This document shows, piece by piece, positions 8,463-15,375 of a stretch of 64,000 nucleotides of DNA. The translations under genes and the position numbers were made by a program. Below the pieces are notes generated by a model. The model searched no databases and was not told the origin of the DNA. It saw only the letters and a list, made by a program, of their open reading frames with translations. Origin of the DNA: an uncultured Odoribacter sp. (GTDB taxonomy: Bacteria; Bacteroidota; Bacteroidia; Bacteroidales; Marinifilaceae); the NCBI GenBank assembly GCA_900541415.1, contig UQJP01000005.1, positions 1 to 64,000 of the forward strand, given 5' to 3'. Within the stretch, counting starts at the first letter, position 1, and every line of letters begins with the position of its first letter.

Positions 8463-8713
8463 TTCCGTATTCCCTCCAGCACTTTCGGGCTGTCTGATAT
8501 GCTATGCAGCACCATATTCCCGTGAATGTCCTCGCGCACAATGATCCATGACTTATCGCCCAGAATTTTAGTCTCAAATACGTGTGAACGCACGTACATG
8601 GGATTGTCCTTGTGGTAGGGCGTCCACCCCCGGTATACAGCCTCCCGGAGCACCTTGCGGATACCGGGCAATAACTCATTTTTCTCAGCATAGTGCCTAT
8701 GCGGCTGGTTCAG
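8459..8713 (-). pseudogene. Phage head-protein C-terminal fragment, nuclease-like (PBECR/MuF-like)
   Basis: On the minus strand an open frame emerges from the isolated repeat at 8714 and ends at 8459. It contains VLREAVYRGWTPYHKDNP and ILGDKSWIIVREDIHGNM, followed by VLHSISDSPKVLEGIRK. This pattern resembles the small nuclease-like domains at the C-terminus of MuF-type phage head proteins; that is a recollection of family pattern, not a search. There is no credible start codon other than a TTG at 8671, and the 5' part of the gene is missing, so it is a broken fragment. Confidence 0.5.
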
Positions 8714-8760
8714 GTTGTATAACCTATACCAAAGGTACGACTTTGAAAGTAAATCACAAC
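8714..8760 (-). repeat. Isolated CRISPR repeat, one mismatch
   Basis: This 47-bp copy matches the array repeat except GTAAATC for GCAAATC. It lies 374 bp beyond the last contiguous repeat and is flanked on each side by a truncated phage-like frame. The embedded minus-strand promoter boxes are intact. Confidence 0.9.
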
Positions 8761-8901
8761 TTTATCAAATGGGGGGTAAAGCGGAAACAGGAGATCGTAA
8801 GCCGTAATCCCTATACGGTTATCGAGAGCGCCGAATTTATTACGATCAGGGATCGTTCCGGCAAAAGAGAGGGGGGGACGCTAAACGTGCCCCCTGATTA
8901 A
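8761..8901 (+). pseudogene. C-terminal fragment of a phage-like protein
   Basis: Immediately after the isolated repeat a plus-strand frame encodes FIKWGVKRKQEIVSRNPYTV and then IESAEFITIRDRSGKREGG before a stop at 8901. It has no start of its own and is cut at the repeat edge. I do not recognise the family; the composition looks like real protein and fits the phage context. Confidence 0.4.
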
Positions 8902-8906
8902 AATAA

Positions 8907-9116
8907 TTATTGTTCTTTCTCTATTAGTTCGATCCGTAGCCCTAAAGGCTCACATATACGGGTTAACAGGTCAATCCCGGCGCTGTGTTTTCCGAGTTCG
9001 ACCCTTGCGATGTGTCCGGGAGCAAGCCCCGTTAATCCTGCCAGTTTTGCCTGAGAAAGGCCCTTTGCCTTCCTGACTTCGGCGATACGCTTACCTATCC
9101 GTTGCCTTTCGTCCAT
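8907..9116 (-). CDS. HTH_3/XRE-type transcriptional regulator (small)
   Basis: This 69-aa protein is almost entirely one Cro/CI-type helix-turn-helix (IGKRIAEVRKAKGLSQAKLA, then GLTGLAPGHIARVELGKHS), followed by LLTRICEPLGLRIELIEKE. Such small XRE proteins serve as phage or toxin-antitoxin repressors. Its start overlaps the end of the upstream gene by 26 nt, indicating an operon. No toxin partner is recognisable. Confidence 0.85.
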   Translation of the reverse strand: MDERQRIGKRIAEVRKAKGLSQAKLAGLTGLAPGHIARVELGKHSAGIDLLTRICEPLGLRIELIEKEQ

Positions 9117-9459
9117 ATTTTCGTTTTCTTAAAAATTCCCCGGCCTTACGCATGGCGGCGGCCAGCTTTGCATCGGTTACATCTTCGTCTAATACTTCTA
9201 CATCTTCAATGTCGGATATTACTCCCGTTGCCACTCGCCCAATAAACCGGGGAAACTTATTACGCCTGATCCAACATTCACCGTTCCGGGGGAACAACTC
9301 ATAAGCCGGTTTCTTGTTCCAGTTGGTATCACACGCACAAATCATATATTCGGGTAGATTGTCCTTTTTGGAATTGGAAGCCAACACCACCCCGCATAAC
9401 GGGCAAACGATCATCCACACATGCAGGTGATCGTCATATTGTCTTTCTTTTACTCTCAA
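9091..9459 (-). CDS. Hypothetical protein with CxxC/CxC zinc-binding pattern
   Basis: The 122-aa frame has CPLC near residues 20-23 and CAC near residues 42-44, which could bind zinc, then a basic C-terminus (FLRKRKYGRKATDR). The only start that includes the whole domain is TTG at 9459; an in-frame stop lies just upstream. Its minus-strand promoter may be the TACCTTTG box preserved in the degenerate repeat at 9501-9547. With the XRE gene downstream it forms a probable phage-derived two-gene unit of unknown function. Confidence 0.55.
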   Translation of the reverse strand: MRVKERQYDDHLHVWMIVCPLCGVVLASNSKKDNLPEYMICACDTNWNKKPAYELFPRNGECWIRRNKFPRFIGRVATGVISDIEDVEVLDEDVTDAKLAAAMRKAGEFLRKRKYGRKATDR

Positions 9460-9500
9460 TAGCTATTTTTTAAAATTACATTATATATACAATATTATTT

Positions 9501-9547
9501 GTTGTATAACCTATACCAAAGGTACAATTTTGAAAATAGTCTACATC
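9501..9547 (-). repeat. Degenerate CRISPR repeat
   Basis: The first 25 bp match the array repeat exactly; the remaining 22 bp match only partly (AATTTTGAAAATAG for GACTTTGAAAGCAA). On the minus strand the TACCTTTG box survives but the TTG of the upstream element has become ATG. It is either a relic of an array end, an anti-repeat, or a reused promoter for the gene ending at 9091. Confidence 0.75.
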
Positions 9548-9814
9548 TTTTATCTTTTAATTTTTTATGTTTTTGTATGAAAATAATTTGTAGGGGTATT
9601 TTTTATAAAATATATATTGAAATTTGTCGGACTATTTTAATGTTTGTTTTAAGGGTAAGAAAAAGAAAATAAATAATTTGGGAATAAATACTTGTCGTTT
9701 AGGTTAAGTATAATATTTATAAGCGAAAAGTTTCAGGGGTGAATATTGAAGTGGAAGGTATATTTATAGGTTGTTTTTTGTGATGCTATAAATAGATGAT
9801 TTTTCTAAATCAAA
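9548..9814. other. AT-rich intergenic stretch
   Basis: Very AT-rich sequence with long T and A runs. I see no gene and no convincing tracrRNA-like hairpin tail after the degenerate repeat. Confidence 0.4.
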
Positions 9815-9852
9815 AAAACGCAACTCTTTGTTTTTCAAATGAGTTGCGTTTT
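9815..9852 (-). terminator. Terminator after tRNA-Cys
   Basis: AAAACGCAACTC and GAGTTGCGTTTT form a long stem. On the minus strand it lies directly after the tRNA and ends in a run of T. Confidence 0.8.
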
Positions 9853-9859
9853 ATCGTGG

Positions 9860-9930
9860 AGGTCGGTAGCAGATTTGAACTGCTGTACGCGGTTTTGCAG
9901 ACCGCTGCCTAACCGCTCGGCCAACCGACC
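9860..9930 (-). tRNA. tRNA-Cys (GCA)
   Basis: On the minus strand GGTCGGT (9924-9930) pairs with ACCGACC (9861-9867) as the acceptor stem, with the U73 discriminator typical of tRNA-Cys. The anticodon loop CTGCAAA gives GCA, and the T-loop reads TTCAAAT. CCA is not encoded. The gene follows folB on the same strand and is probably cotranscribed. Confidence 0.95.
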
Positions 9931-9991
9931 CTTTTGCGATTTTGCAGTGCAAAGATATGACAAATTTGTTAAATGCAAAAGAAACGGTGGT

Positions 9992-10345
9992 TTATTTTTC
10001 TAAAGTCACACTGGTGCTGTATATTTTTCCGCCTAAAGGGGGATTTAGTTTGGAGATTTTGATTTTAGCATGTTGTAATTCAGAGAATTCTTGGTATAAG
10101 GATTCTAAAATACGGTTTCCAACGTGTTCTAATAAATGGGAGCGTTTCATCATTTCGCGGGCGATGATTTCGTAAGCTGTTTGATAACTTAAAGCATCTC
10201 CTATATAGTCGGAATGGGCTGCCTGTTCGCAGTTGTAGCGTAGGCAGGCATATACTATAAATTTATTTCCTACAATTTGCTCCGCTTCGAAACAACCGTG
10301 GTATGCGAAAAATTCCATTCCTTCGATTTCAATTACTCCGTCCAT
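9992..10345 (-). CDS. folB: Dihydroneopterin aldolase
   Basis: I start the 117-aa protein at MDGVIEIEGMEFFAYHG (ATG at 10345). This is the family's conserved N-terminus, including the catalytic-site FYAYHGC-like motif (FFAYHGCFEAEQ), and the size fits FolB. The later SHLLEHVGNRILESL and KISKLNPPLGGKIYSTSVTL are also typical. The enzyme splits 7,8-dihydroneopterin to 6-hydroxymethyl-dihydropterin in folate synthesis. A minus-strand TAAATTTG box lies at 10397-10404. tRNA-Cys follows. Confidence 0.9.
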   Translation of the reverse strand: MDGVIEIEGMEFFAYHGCFEAEQIVGNKFIVYACLRYNCEQAAHSDYIGDALSYQTAYEIIAREMMKRSHLLEHVGNRILESLYQEFSELQHAKIKISKLNPPLGGKIYSTSVTLEK

Positions 10346-10589
10346 GTGTTTTGTTTTAGTTTGTTCAATGAAAAATAGACCATATTTATAGATTGACAAA
10401 TTTATAAATCCATTTTGTTTTTATGTGGCAGAGTGGTTTCATTTTTTTTCGTAAAGGGGGAAATTGGAAATGCAGGAGAATGTGAATGTTTTTTGTAAAA
10501 GAAAGGAAGTAAATTTAAAAGGTATAATCATGAAAATGATGATTCTTTTCAAGGATATAATTTAACGTATAATATGGTATGATATTAAT

Positions 10590-10678
10590 GAAAAAGGGCC
10601 GGAAAACCGACCCTTAAACATTTACTAACTACTAACCTAAACCATACAAACTTATGAAAAACAGTCTTCTTTCAAAGA
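10590..10678 (-). ncRNA. Candidate small RNA with own promoter and terminator
   Basis: A minus-strand TACCTTTG box (plus 10684-10691) is followed about 90 nt later by a clean Rho-independent terminator: GGGTCGG, TTTT, CCGGCCC, then TTTTT (10591-10613). No long reading frame lies between. The RNA would contain GTTTGTATGGTTTAGGTTAG. The -33 element is weak. A Bacteroidota promoter and terminator framing a non-coding interval supports an sRNA; I cannot name it. Confidence 0.55.
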
Positions 10679-10775
10679 CGACACAAAGGTAGATGTATTT
10701 TTGAAAGATGGTATTCTTGTATTGGTAAAATGTGTTAATTATTTTACTAATAAATGGTTAAAATTTTGGTGATGT

Positions 10776-11300
10776 TTAACGGTCGTTTTTTAACTCAAAA
10801 GTAACTGGAATAGTGTAAGATAGGCTGTCGGGAATAGGCTTTTGAGTGAAAGGTTTCCAGCGGGGCATGGCTTGAATCAGTTGTAATGTGGCGCTGTCGA
10901 GTAGAGGATGTACAGATTTTACAATGCGGATGTGGGTGGTTTCCCCATTTTTCAAGATGCTGAAATGAACCTGTACTTCTCCTGTGATCCCTTTTTCCTG
11001 GGCTTCAGGAGGGTAGTATAAATTTGAAAAGATATAGTTTTTTACATTTTGATAGTTGAAGACAGGCAGGGAGTCTTGCTTTATCAGAAGTGGAGTTTGC
11101 ATGTGAAGAGAATCATAGATGTGAACGTTAGTGTCCGGGGTAATCGTATTTTGTCCGGAGATTTGAAGTATGTTCGGTGTTGTTTGGGTGTCCGGGATTT
11201 TCTGATTTTCATGAAAGAGAACAGTGGGCGTTGCCTCTTTCCCCGAAAATGAAAGCAGGATTAATATAGGTATGATATAGTGGGTTTTTAGAATATGCAT
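10776..11300 (-). CDS. TonB C-terminal-domain protein
   Basis: This 174-aa protein has an N-terminal signal or anchor segment (HYIIPILILLSFSG), a low-complexity linker, and a TonB_C domain in the last 85 residues: LYYPPEAQEKGITGEVQVHF, then VKSVHPLLDSATLQLIQ and MPRWKPFTQKPIPDSLSYTI. TonB-type proteins pass proton-motive energy to outer-membrane receptors. It lacks the long periplasmic proline spacer and ExbB/ExbD neighbours, so it may be a specialised or regulatory TonB-like protein. A minus-strand TATCTTTG box lies at 11320-11327. Confidence 0.75.
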   Translation of the reverse strand: MHILKTHYIIPILILLSFSGKEATPTVLFHENQKIPDTQTTPNILQISGQNTITPDTNVHIYDSLHMQTPLLIKQDSLPVFNYQNVKNYIFSNLYYPPEAQEKGITGEVQVHFSILKNGETTHIRIVKSVHPLLDSATLQLIQAMPRWKPFTQKPIPDSLSYTIPVTFELKNDR

Positions 11301-11368
11301 ATTTTGAATGTAATGCTTTCAAAGATATGAAAAATGAAACTGTTTGTGAAAATATTTTTTTGAAATGT

Positions 11369-11398
11369 TTGTAGGAATAAAAAAATGCGCTACATTTG
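11369..11398 (+). promoter_or_regulatory. tRNA-Val promoter (Bacteroidota type)
   Basis: TTG (11369-11371), 19 nt, TACATTTG (11391-11398) is a perfect consensus; the tRNA begins 24 nt downstream. Confidence 0.85.
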
Positions 11399-11421
11399 TA
11401 CCCGCAATCGGATGATAGCAC

Positions 11422-11496
11422 GGGCGCTTAGCTCAGTCGGTTCAGAGCATCTGGTTTACACCCAGAGGGTCGGGGGTTCGAATCCCTCAGCGCCCA
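11422..11496 (+). tRNA. tRNA-Val (UAC)
   Basis: GGGCGCT (11422-11428) pairs with AGCGCCC (11489-11495), with A as discriminator. The anticodon loop TTTACAC gives UAC, the D-arm reads AGCTCAGTCGGTTCAGAGC and the T-arm GGGGGTTCGAATCCC. CCA is not encoded. The 3' end of this gene is the seed of the tandem array that follows. Confidence 0.95.
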
Positions 11497-11896
11497 CAGA
11501 AGGAAGACAAAACAGTCTTCCTTTTTTTATTTCCTGCCAACCTCTCCTTTCCTCAAAGATTCGAACGAAGGGATGGCGGGTTCGTAACGCGTTCACGAGG
11601 AACGGCGTTCCGAGTAATCCCTCAGCGCCCACAGAAGGAAGACAAAATAGTCTTCCTTTTTTTATTTCCAACCAACCTCTCCCTTCCTCAAAGATTCGAA
11701 CGAAGGGATGGCGGGTTCGTAACGCGTTCACGAGGAACGGCGTTCCGAGTAATCCCTCAGCGCCCACAGAAGGAAGACAAAATAGTCTTCCTTTTTTTAT
11801 TTCCAACCAACCTCTCCCTTCCTCAAAGATTCGAACGAAGGGATGGCGGGTTCGTAACGCGTTCACGAGGAACGGCGTTCCGAGTAATCCCTCGGT
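11481..11896 (+). repeat. 135-bp tandem repeat seeded by the tRNA-Val 3' end
   Basis: Three units of exactly 135 bp start at 11481, 11616 and 11751, and a fourth, diverged tail starts at 11886. Each begins with the 3' end of tRNA-Val (AATCCCTCAGCGCCCA), carries a terminator hairpin (GGAAGAC, 6 nt, GTCTTCC, T7), and ends with a GC-rich segment that includes GGAACGGCGTTCC. Because 135 is a multiple of 3, long open frames exist on both strands through the array; I regard them as artefacts. The fourth tail reads CTCGGTGCCGA instead of CTCAGCGCCCA. Confidence 0.95.
11502..11528 (+). terminator. tRNA-Val terminator, copy 1 of 3
   Basis: GGAAGAC and GTCTTCC form a 7-bp stem followed by seven T. Identical-type copies recur at 11637-11663 and 11772-11798 as part of the 135-bp tandem unit. 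Confidence 0.85.
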
Positions 11897-12296
11897 GCCG
11901 ATAGTGTCCCTGAAAGTGTGAATCTTCTCTCTTTAATCATCTTTGCAAAATTACCAATAGTTCAATGAAATAATCTTGATTCTAAAAATTATAAATGGGA
12001 TATTTATAAATATCTGCATTTTGGGCAACAGTCCTATGAGCGGAATTTTATTTTCAAAATGTTTATGTTTTTCTCCTGTGGTATTTCTTTCGGTGAATGG
12101 CTTTTTATTGATCGGTACGTGGCTTTGAAAGAAAGAGAATAAGCGTGTTTTCGTGTTTGTTCGCAGACGTTTTGTCCGGAGCTTCCGTGGTGTATGTCAG
12201 TTGGAAAATATGGTAGTTTTGTTGATTTTACTGCTATGGGAGGGGGATATGCCTTTACCGTTTTTCGATCGTGAAGTTAGTTTGGCTTGTCATATA
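11897..12296. other. Intergenic region after the tandem array
   Basis: I see no credible coding region here. The composition is AT-rich with no recognisable mobile element. Confidence 0.4.
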
Positions 12297-12393
12297 AATG
12301 CAGCCAAACCATTTTAGGGTAGTTCTGTTAGTTTAGTACGGTTGTACCTATTGTCCCTGCTCCCTATGACGGGCTAAAATGATTGGCTGCATT
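12297..12393. repeat. 97-bp imperfect inverted-repeat element
   Basis: Arms 12297-12317 (AATGCAGCCAAACCATTTTAG in sequence up to one indel and mismatch) and 12374-12393 pair over about 20 bp. The interior holds a smaller hairpin (AGTAC, GGTT, GTACC). It resembles a miniature inverted-repeat element or a folded RNA. A second dyad, GGCAGTAC (12435-12442) with GTACTGCC (12467-12474), follows. Confidence 0.55.
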
Positions 12394-12510
12394 TTATGGT
12401 TGGAAAATTTGAAATCATTTGGAAAAACAGTTGGGGCAGTACAGTAAGCGAGTGGTGGTTCTTTACGTACTGCCTTGACTGTTTGTATCCGGAGTATGCC
12501 CTGCTTAAAA

Positions 12511-12612
12511 AGAAAAAAAGCGCAGGACAATACTCCATTGATGCTAAAACAGGTTTTCTGAGGACCCTATGACACAACAAATGAAGTATGCCTGCGCTAA
12601 TCTTTTTATGTG
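12511..12612 (-). ncRNA. Candidate structured ncRNA, 6S-like shape
   Basis: The minus strand has TTG-N20-TATCTTTA (the TATCTTTA box at plus 12616-12623), then about 100 nt ending in a closing stem and T-run. AGCGCAGG pairs with CCTGCGCT across 12519-12599, followed by seven T. A second stem (TACTTC with GGAGTA) stacks inside, and an apical GGGT-ACCT hairpin lies in the centre. A long closing helix with internal bulges recalls 6S RNA, but I see no decisive sequence match, and the size is short for 6S. Confidence 0.55.
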
Positions 12613-12623
12613 GTGTAAAGATA

Positions 12624-12953
12624 CAAACATATAAGACTCCGCGCAAGCATTACAACACTTTCGCTGCTGTCATATTAATAATCTCAGAAATTTGTTTTAA
12701 GCAGCTCAAGCAATGATAATGCTAACGATACGTAAAAGAACTCCGGACGATTATCTCATCCATTCGACACAAAGGTATCAAATATATTCTTATTTGCAAT
12801 ACTTGTAAATAAAATTTATATAATTGTATATAATAGTTGTTTGTATCTCGTGAATATGTGTTGCCTGTTTCTGTTTTTTAATGTTTTTGTTATGGATTTG
12901 AAATAAAATCTTAACAATTTGAAGGTTGCTTTACAACAAAAATAGAAAGGATT
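12624..12953. other. Upstream region of the alkaline phosphatase gene
   Basis: I see no gene. A minus-strand TACCTTTG box (plus CAAAGGTA near 12771-12778) could start a second transcript toward the ncRNA. An AGAAAGG ribosome-binding-like stretch precedes the phosphatase start. Confidence 0.35.
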
Positions 12954-14387
12954 ATGATGCGTTTAAATTTGCTTTGGTTATTTGCTTTTGTCGCTTTATT
13001 GTTGGGCGGATGTTCTTCCCCTGCCGGAAAGGAAAAGCAGGCTAAATATGTTTTCTTCTTTATTGGCGACGGAATGGGTGTTGCTCAGGTGGCGGGAGCG
13101 GAATTTTACGAAGGTGCCGGACAATCCGGCACGGGTATTCGTCAATTGTCTTTTACTAAATTTCCGGTATCCAATACGGTTTCTACTTTTTCGGCTTCCA
13201 ACTCGATCACTTGTTCGTCGGCTGCCGGAACTGCTTTGGCCTGTGGTGTCCGGACGGCGAATGGAGTGTTGGGGATGGATTCTTCGCAGACGGTACCATT
13301 ATATAGTATCGCTGTTCAGGCGAAAGAGGCCGGAATGAAAGTGGGAATCGTTACAAGTGTCAGCATCGATCATGCAACTCCTGCGGCATTTTATGCACAT
13401 CAGCCCGATCGGGATATGTATTATGAAATAGGTATGGATGCTGTGAAAGCGGGGTTTGATTTGTATGCAGGCAGTGGTTTTCTGGCTCCTTCGTCAGTGG
13501 ACGACACTACTGCTCCGGAATTATTTCAGTCTTTAGGTAAGGCCGGTTATGTCGTGGCCCGGGGGAAAGAAGATTTTGAAAGCAAGCAGGGAAATGCCCG
13601 GAAACTTGTGTGGATGCAGAAACCTGAGAAAGATGTCCGAAGTTTACCTTATGCAATCGACCGGAAGGATGACGATTTAACATTAAAGCAGATTGTCGAG
13701 GGGAGTGTCACTTATTTATATCCGAATGCTGAAAAGGGCTTTTTTCTCATGGCAGAAGGAGGTAAAATCGACTGGGCATGCCATAATAATGATGCCGGAA
13801 CTGCTGTGCGCGAGGTTATCGATTTTTCCGATGCCATAGAAACGGCTGTCCGGTTTTATCAGGCCCATCCCGATGAAACGTTGATTGTTGTGACGGCTGA
13901 TCATGAAACCGGAGGAATGGGGTTAGGTGTTGATGATTATACATTGAACCTGAAAGTGTTGGACTATCAGAAAAAATCGATCGAAGAGTTATCTGCTGAA
14001 ATTCGGGGTTTGGCGGAACAGAAAGGAAAAAACTTGTGTTGGGAGGATGTGCGTGTCTTACTCTGTGAGCAATTAGGCTTTTGGCAGCAAATCCCTGTGT
14101 CTCCGGCAGAGATGAAATTGCTAAAGGATTGTTTCGAAGAGAATTTCCAGAGGCATACCTTGTTGGCTTATACGCATGCAGATCAGATCGAGCCTCTTGC
14201 CCGCCAGGCAATCAATTTGTTGGATGCAAAAGCTAAGATCGGCTGGACAACGCCGGAGCATACGGCATCTTATGTGCCTTTGTATGCCATCGGTGCAGGT
14301 GCGGAATGGTTTAACGGGCAGCCGCTTAATAATACAGAAATCCGCGGATTGTTTGAAAAAGCAATGGGAATGAGCGGTAAAAAATAA
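12954..14387 (+). CDS. Alkaline phosphatase, lipoprotein (PhoA family)
   Basis: The 477-aa protein hydrolyses phosphate monoesters outside the cytoplasmic membrane. It starts with a lipoprotein signal whose lipobox ends LLGG-Cys20. Family motifs are all present: FIGDGMGV with the metal ligand Asp39, the nucleophile region TCSSAAGTALACG (Ser89), MAEGGKIDWACHNND, VVTADHETGG, and the late His in TTPEHTASYVP. Two in-frame ATG codons (12954 and 12957) are possible starts. It converges on the SOD gene with a shared terminator. Confidence 0.92.
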   Translation: MMRLNLLWLFAFVALLLGGCSSPAGKEKQAKYVFFFIGDGMGVAQVAGAEFYEGAGQSGTGIRQLSFTKFPVSNTVSTFSASNSITCSSAAGTALACGVRTANGVLGMDSSQTVPLYSIAVQAKEAGMKVGIVTSVSIDHATPAAFYAHQPDRDMYYEIGMDAVKAGFDLYAGSGFLAPSSVDDTTAPELFQSLGKAGYVVARGKEDFESKQGNARKLVWMQKPEKDVRSLPYAIDRKDDDLTLKQIVEGSVTYLYPNAEKGFFLMAEGGKIDWACHNNDAGTAVREVIDFSDAIETAVRFYQAHPDETLIVVTADHETGGMGLGVDDYTLNLKVLDYQKKSIEELSAEIRGLAEQKGKNLCWEDVRVLLCEQLGFWQQIPVSPAEMKLLKDCFEENFQRHTLLAYTHADQIEPLARQAINLLDAKAKIGWTTPEHTASYVPLYAIGAGAEWFNGQPLNNTEIRGLFEKAMGMSGKK

Positions 14388-14429
14388 TGGAAAGGGTTGT
14401 TTTATGCCCTTATGTTGTGTGATGATTAG

Positions 14430-14465
14430 ATAAAAAAAAGGCATGGATGAAAGTCCATGCCTGAT
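14430..14465. terminator. Bidirectional terminator between phosphatase and SOD genes
   Basis: AGGCATGGA and TCCATGCCT form a stem flanked by A-runs on the left and T-runs on the right, so it can end transcripts from both convergent genes. Confidence 0.85.
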
Positions 14466-14479
14466 TTTTTCCAGATTTA

Positions 14480-15061
14480 TCATTGGAATCTTGTTTCAAC
14501 GATCTTCCAGTCGATAATTTTCCAAAGGGCTTGAAGATGGTCGGCTCTTCGGTTTTGGTAATCCAGATAATAGGAGTGTTCCCATACATCGATTCCTAAT
14601 AAGGGGATGTAACCGTGGGTCAGAGGATTGCCTGCGTTACCTTCCTTTAAAATAACCAGTTGGTTTTCCGGTGTTTGTGCCAGCCATACCCAGCCGGAGC
14701 CGAAGATCGCCGTTCCTTGGGTCACGAATTCTTTTTTGAAGTTCTCAAATGATCCCCATGTTTTCTCAATGGCTTGCAATAGTTTACTTTCCGGACTTTG
14801 TTTAGCCGCAGGCGAAAACGTGTTGAAATAAAAGGTATGGTTCCAGGTTTGTGCTGCATTGTTGAAAATAGCTCCATCTGCTGTTTTTACTATCGTTTCC
14901 AAGTCGGCTTGTTCCAGCGGAGTGCCTTCAATCAGTTTGTTTAAATTGTCGATATAAGTTTGTAGGTGTTTTCCATAATGATAGTCTATGGTGCTTTGGC
15001 TGATAACGGGTTCTAATGCTCCGTGTTCATAAGGCAGTATGGGTAATGTAAATCGTTTCAT
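14480..15061 (-). CDS. sodB: Superoxide dismutase, Fe/Mn type
   Basis: This 193-aa cytoplasmic enzyme has the four metal ligands of the Fe/Mn family: His28 (DYHYGKH), His75 (WNHTFYF), Asp158 and His162 (GIDVWEHSYY). The length and the motifs AIFGSGWVWLA and KTWGSFENFKKEF are typical. Bacteroides-group enzymes can often use either metal, so metal choice is not settled by sequence. It is a single gene. Confidence 0.95.
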   Translation of the reverse strand: MKRFTLPILPYEHGALEPVISQSTIDYHYGKHLQTYIDNLNKLIEGTPLEQADLETIVKTADGAIFNNAAQTWNHTFYFNTFSPAAKQSPESKLLQAIEKTWGSFENFKKEFVTQGTAIFGSGWVWLAQTPENQLVILKEGNAGNPLTHGYIPLLGIDVWEHSYYLDYQNRRADHLQALWKIIDWKIVETRFQ

Positions 15062-15375
15062 TTTAGTATCGTTTTAAAAGTTTAACCATGAAGTCCCGGT
15101 TCCCGATTGTTTCGTCCCTGCTCCGGGGCTTTATATTTTTTCCAGTATGCTTATCGCTTATTTCCTTTCATTTGCACGGGTGCCGAAGAGTGTTCTTTAT
15201 TCTGCATTCATCTCGTTTTCTCTCCTTCACGAATCCCGGAAATATAAGCCAGGCCTATCTGGATTTTTTCTGTTGATGTAAAATTAAAAAATAAATAGAT
15301 GTGAATCAAATACTTAATTTTTATGAATATATAGATAAAGCTGATAAGCCTTTGTGGGAAGGTTTGAAATGAAAG
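15062..15375. other. Intergenic region between SOD and RNase HI genes
   Basis: I see no convincing gene. It holds the SOD upstream region on the minus strand and borders the RNase HI promoter. Confidence 0.4.

Noticed and set aside
9501..9600. A tracrRNA gene at the degenerate repeat
   Set aside because: The anti-repeat polarity fits, but the downstream sequence is AT-rich with no clear nexus or terminator hairpins, so I did not annotate it as one.
10654..10692. 12-codon leader peptide (MKNSLLSKTTQR) on the plus strand
   Set aside because: The strand with a promoter and terminator is the minus strand; no gene follows within range on the plus strand.
11385..11921. Long frames of 178 and 136 aa over the tandem repeat
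   Set aside because: The 135-bp unit is a multiple of 3, so frames stay open automatically; the segment includes the tRNA and three terminators.
12348..12646. Frames of 60 and 90 aa on the minus strand
   Set aside because: They cover the candidate ncRNA and inverted repeats, start without ribosome-binding sites and resemble no protein family.
15088..15276. 62-aa frame upstream of RNase HI gene
   Set aside because: It lacks a promoter and ribosome-binding site and overlaps the SOD upstream region; the hydrophobic start is not enough to support a gene.
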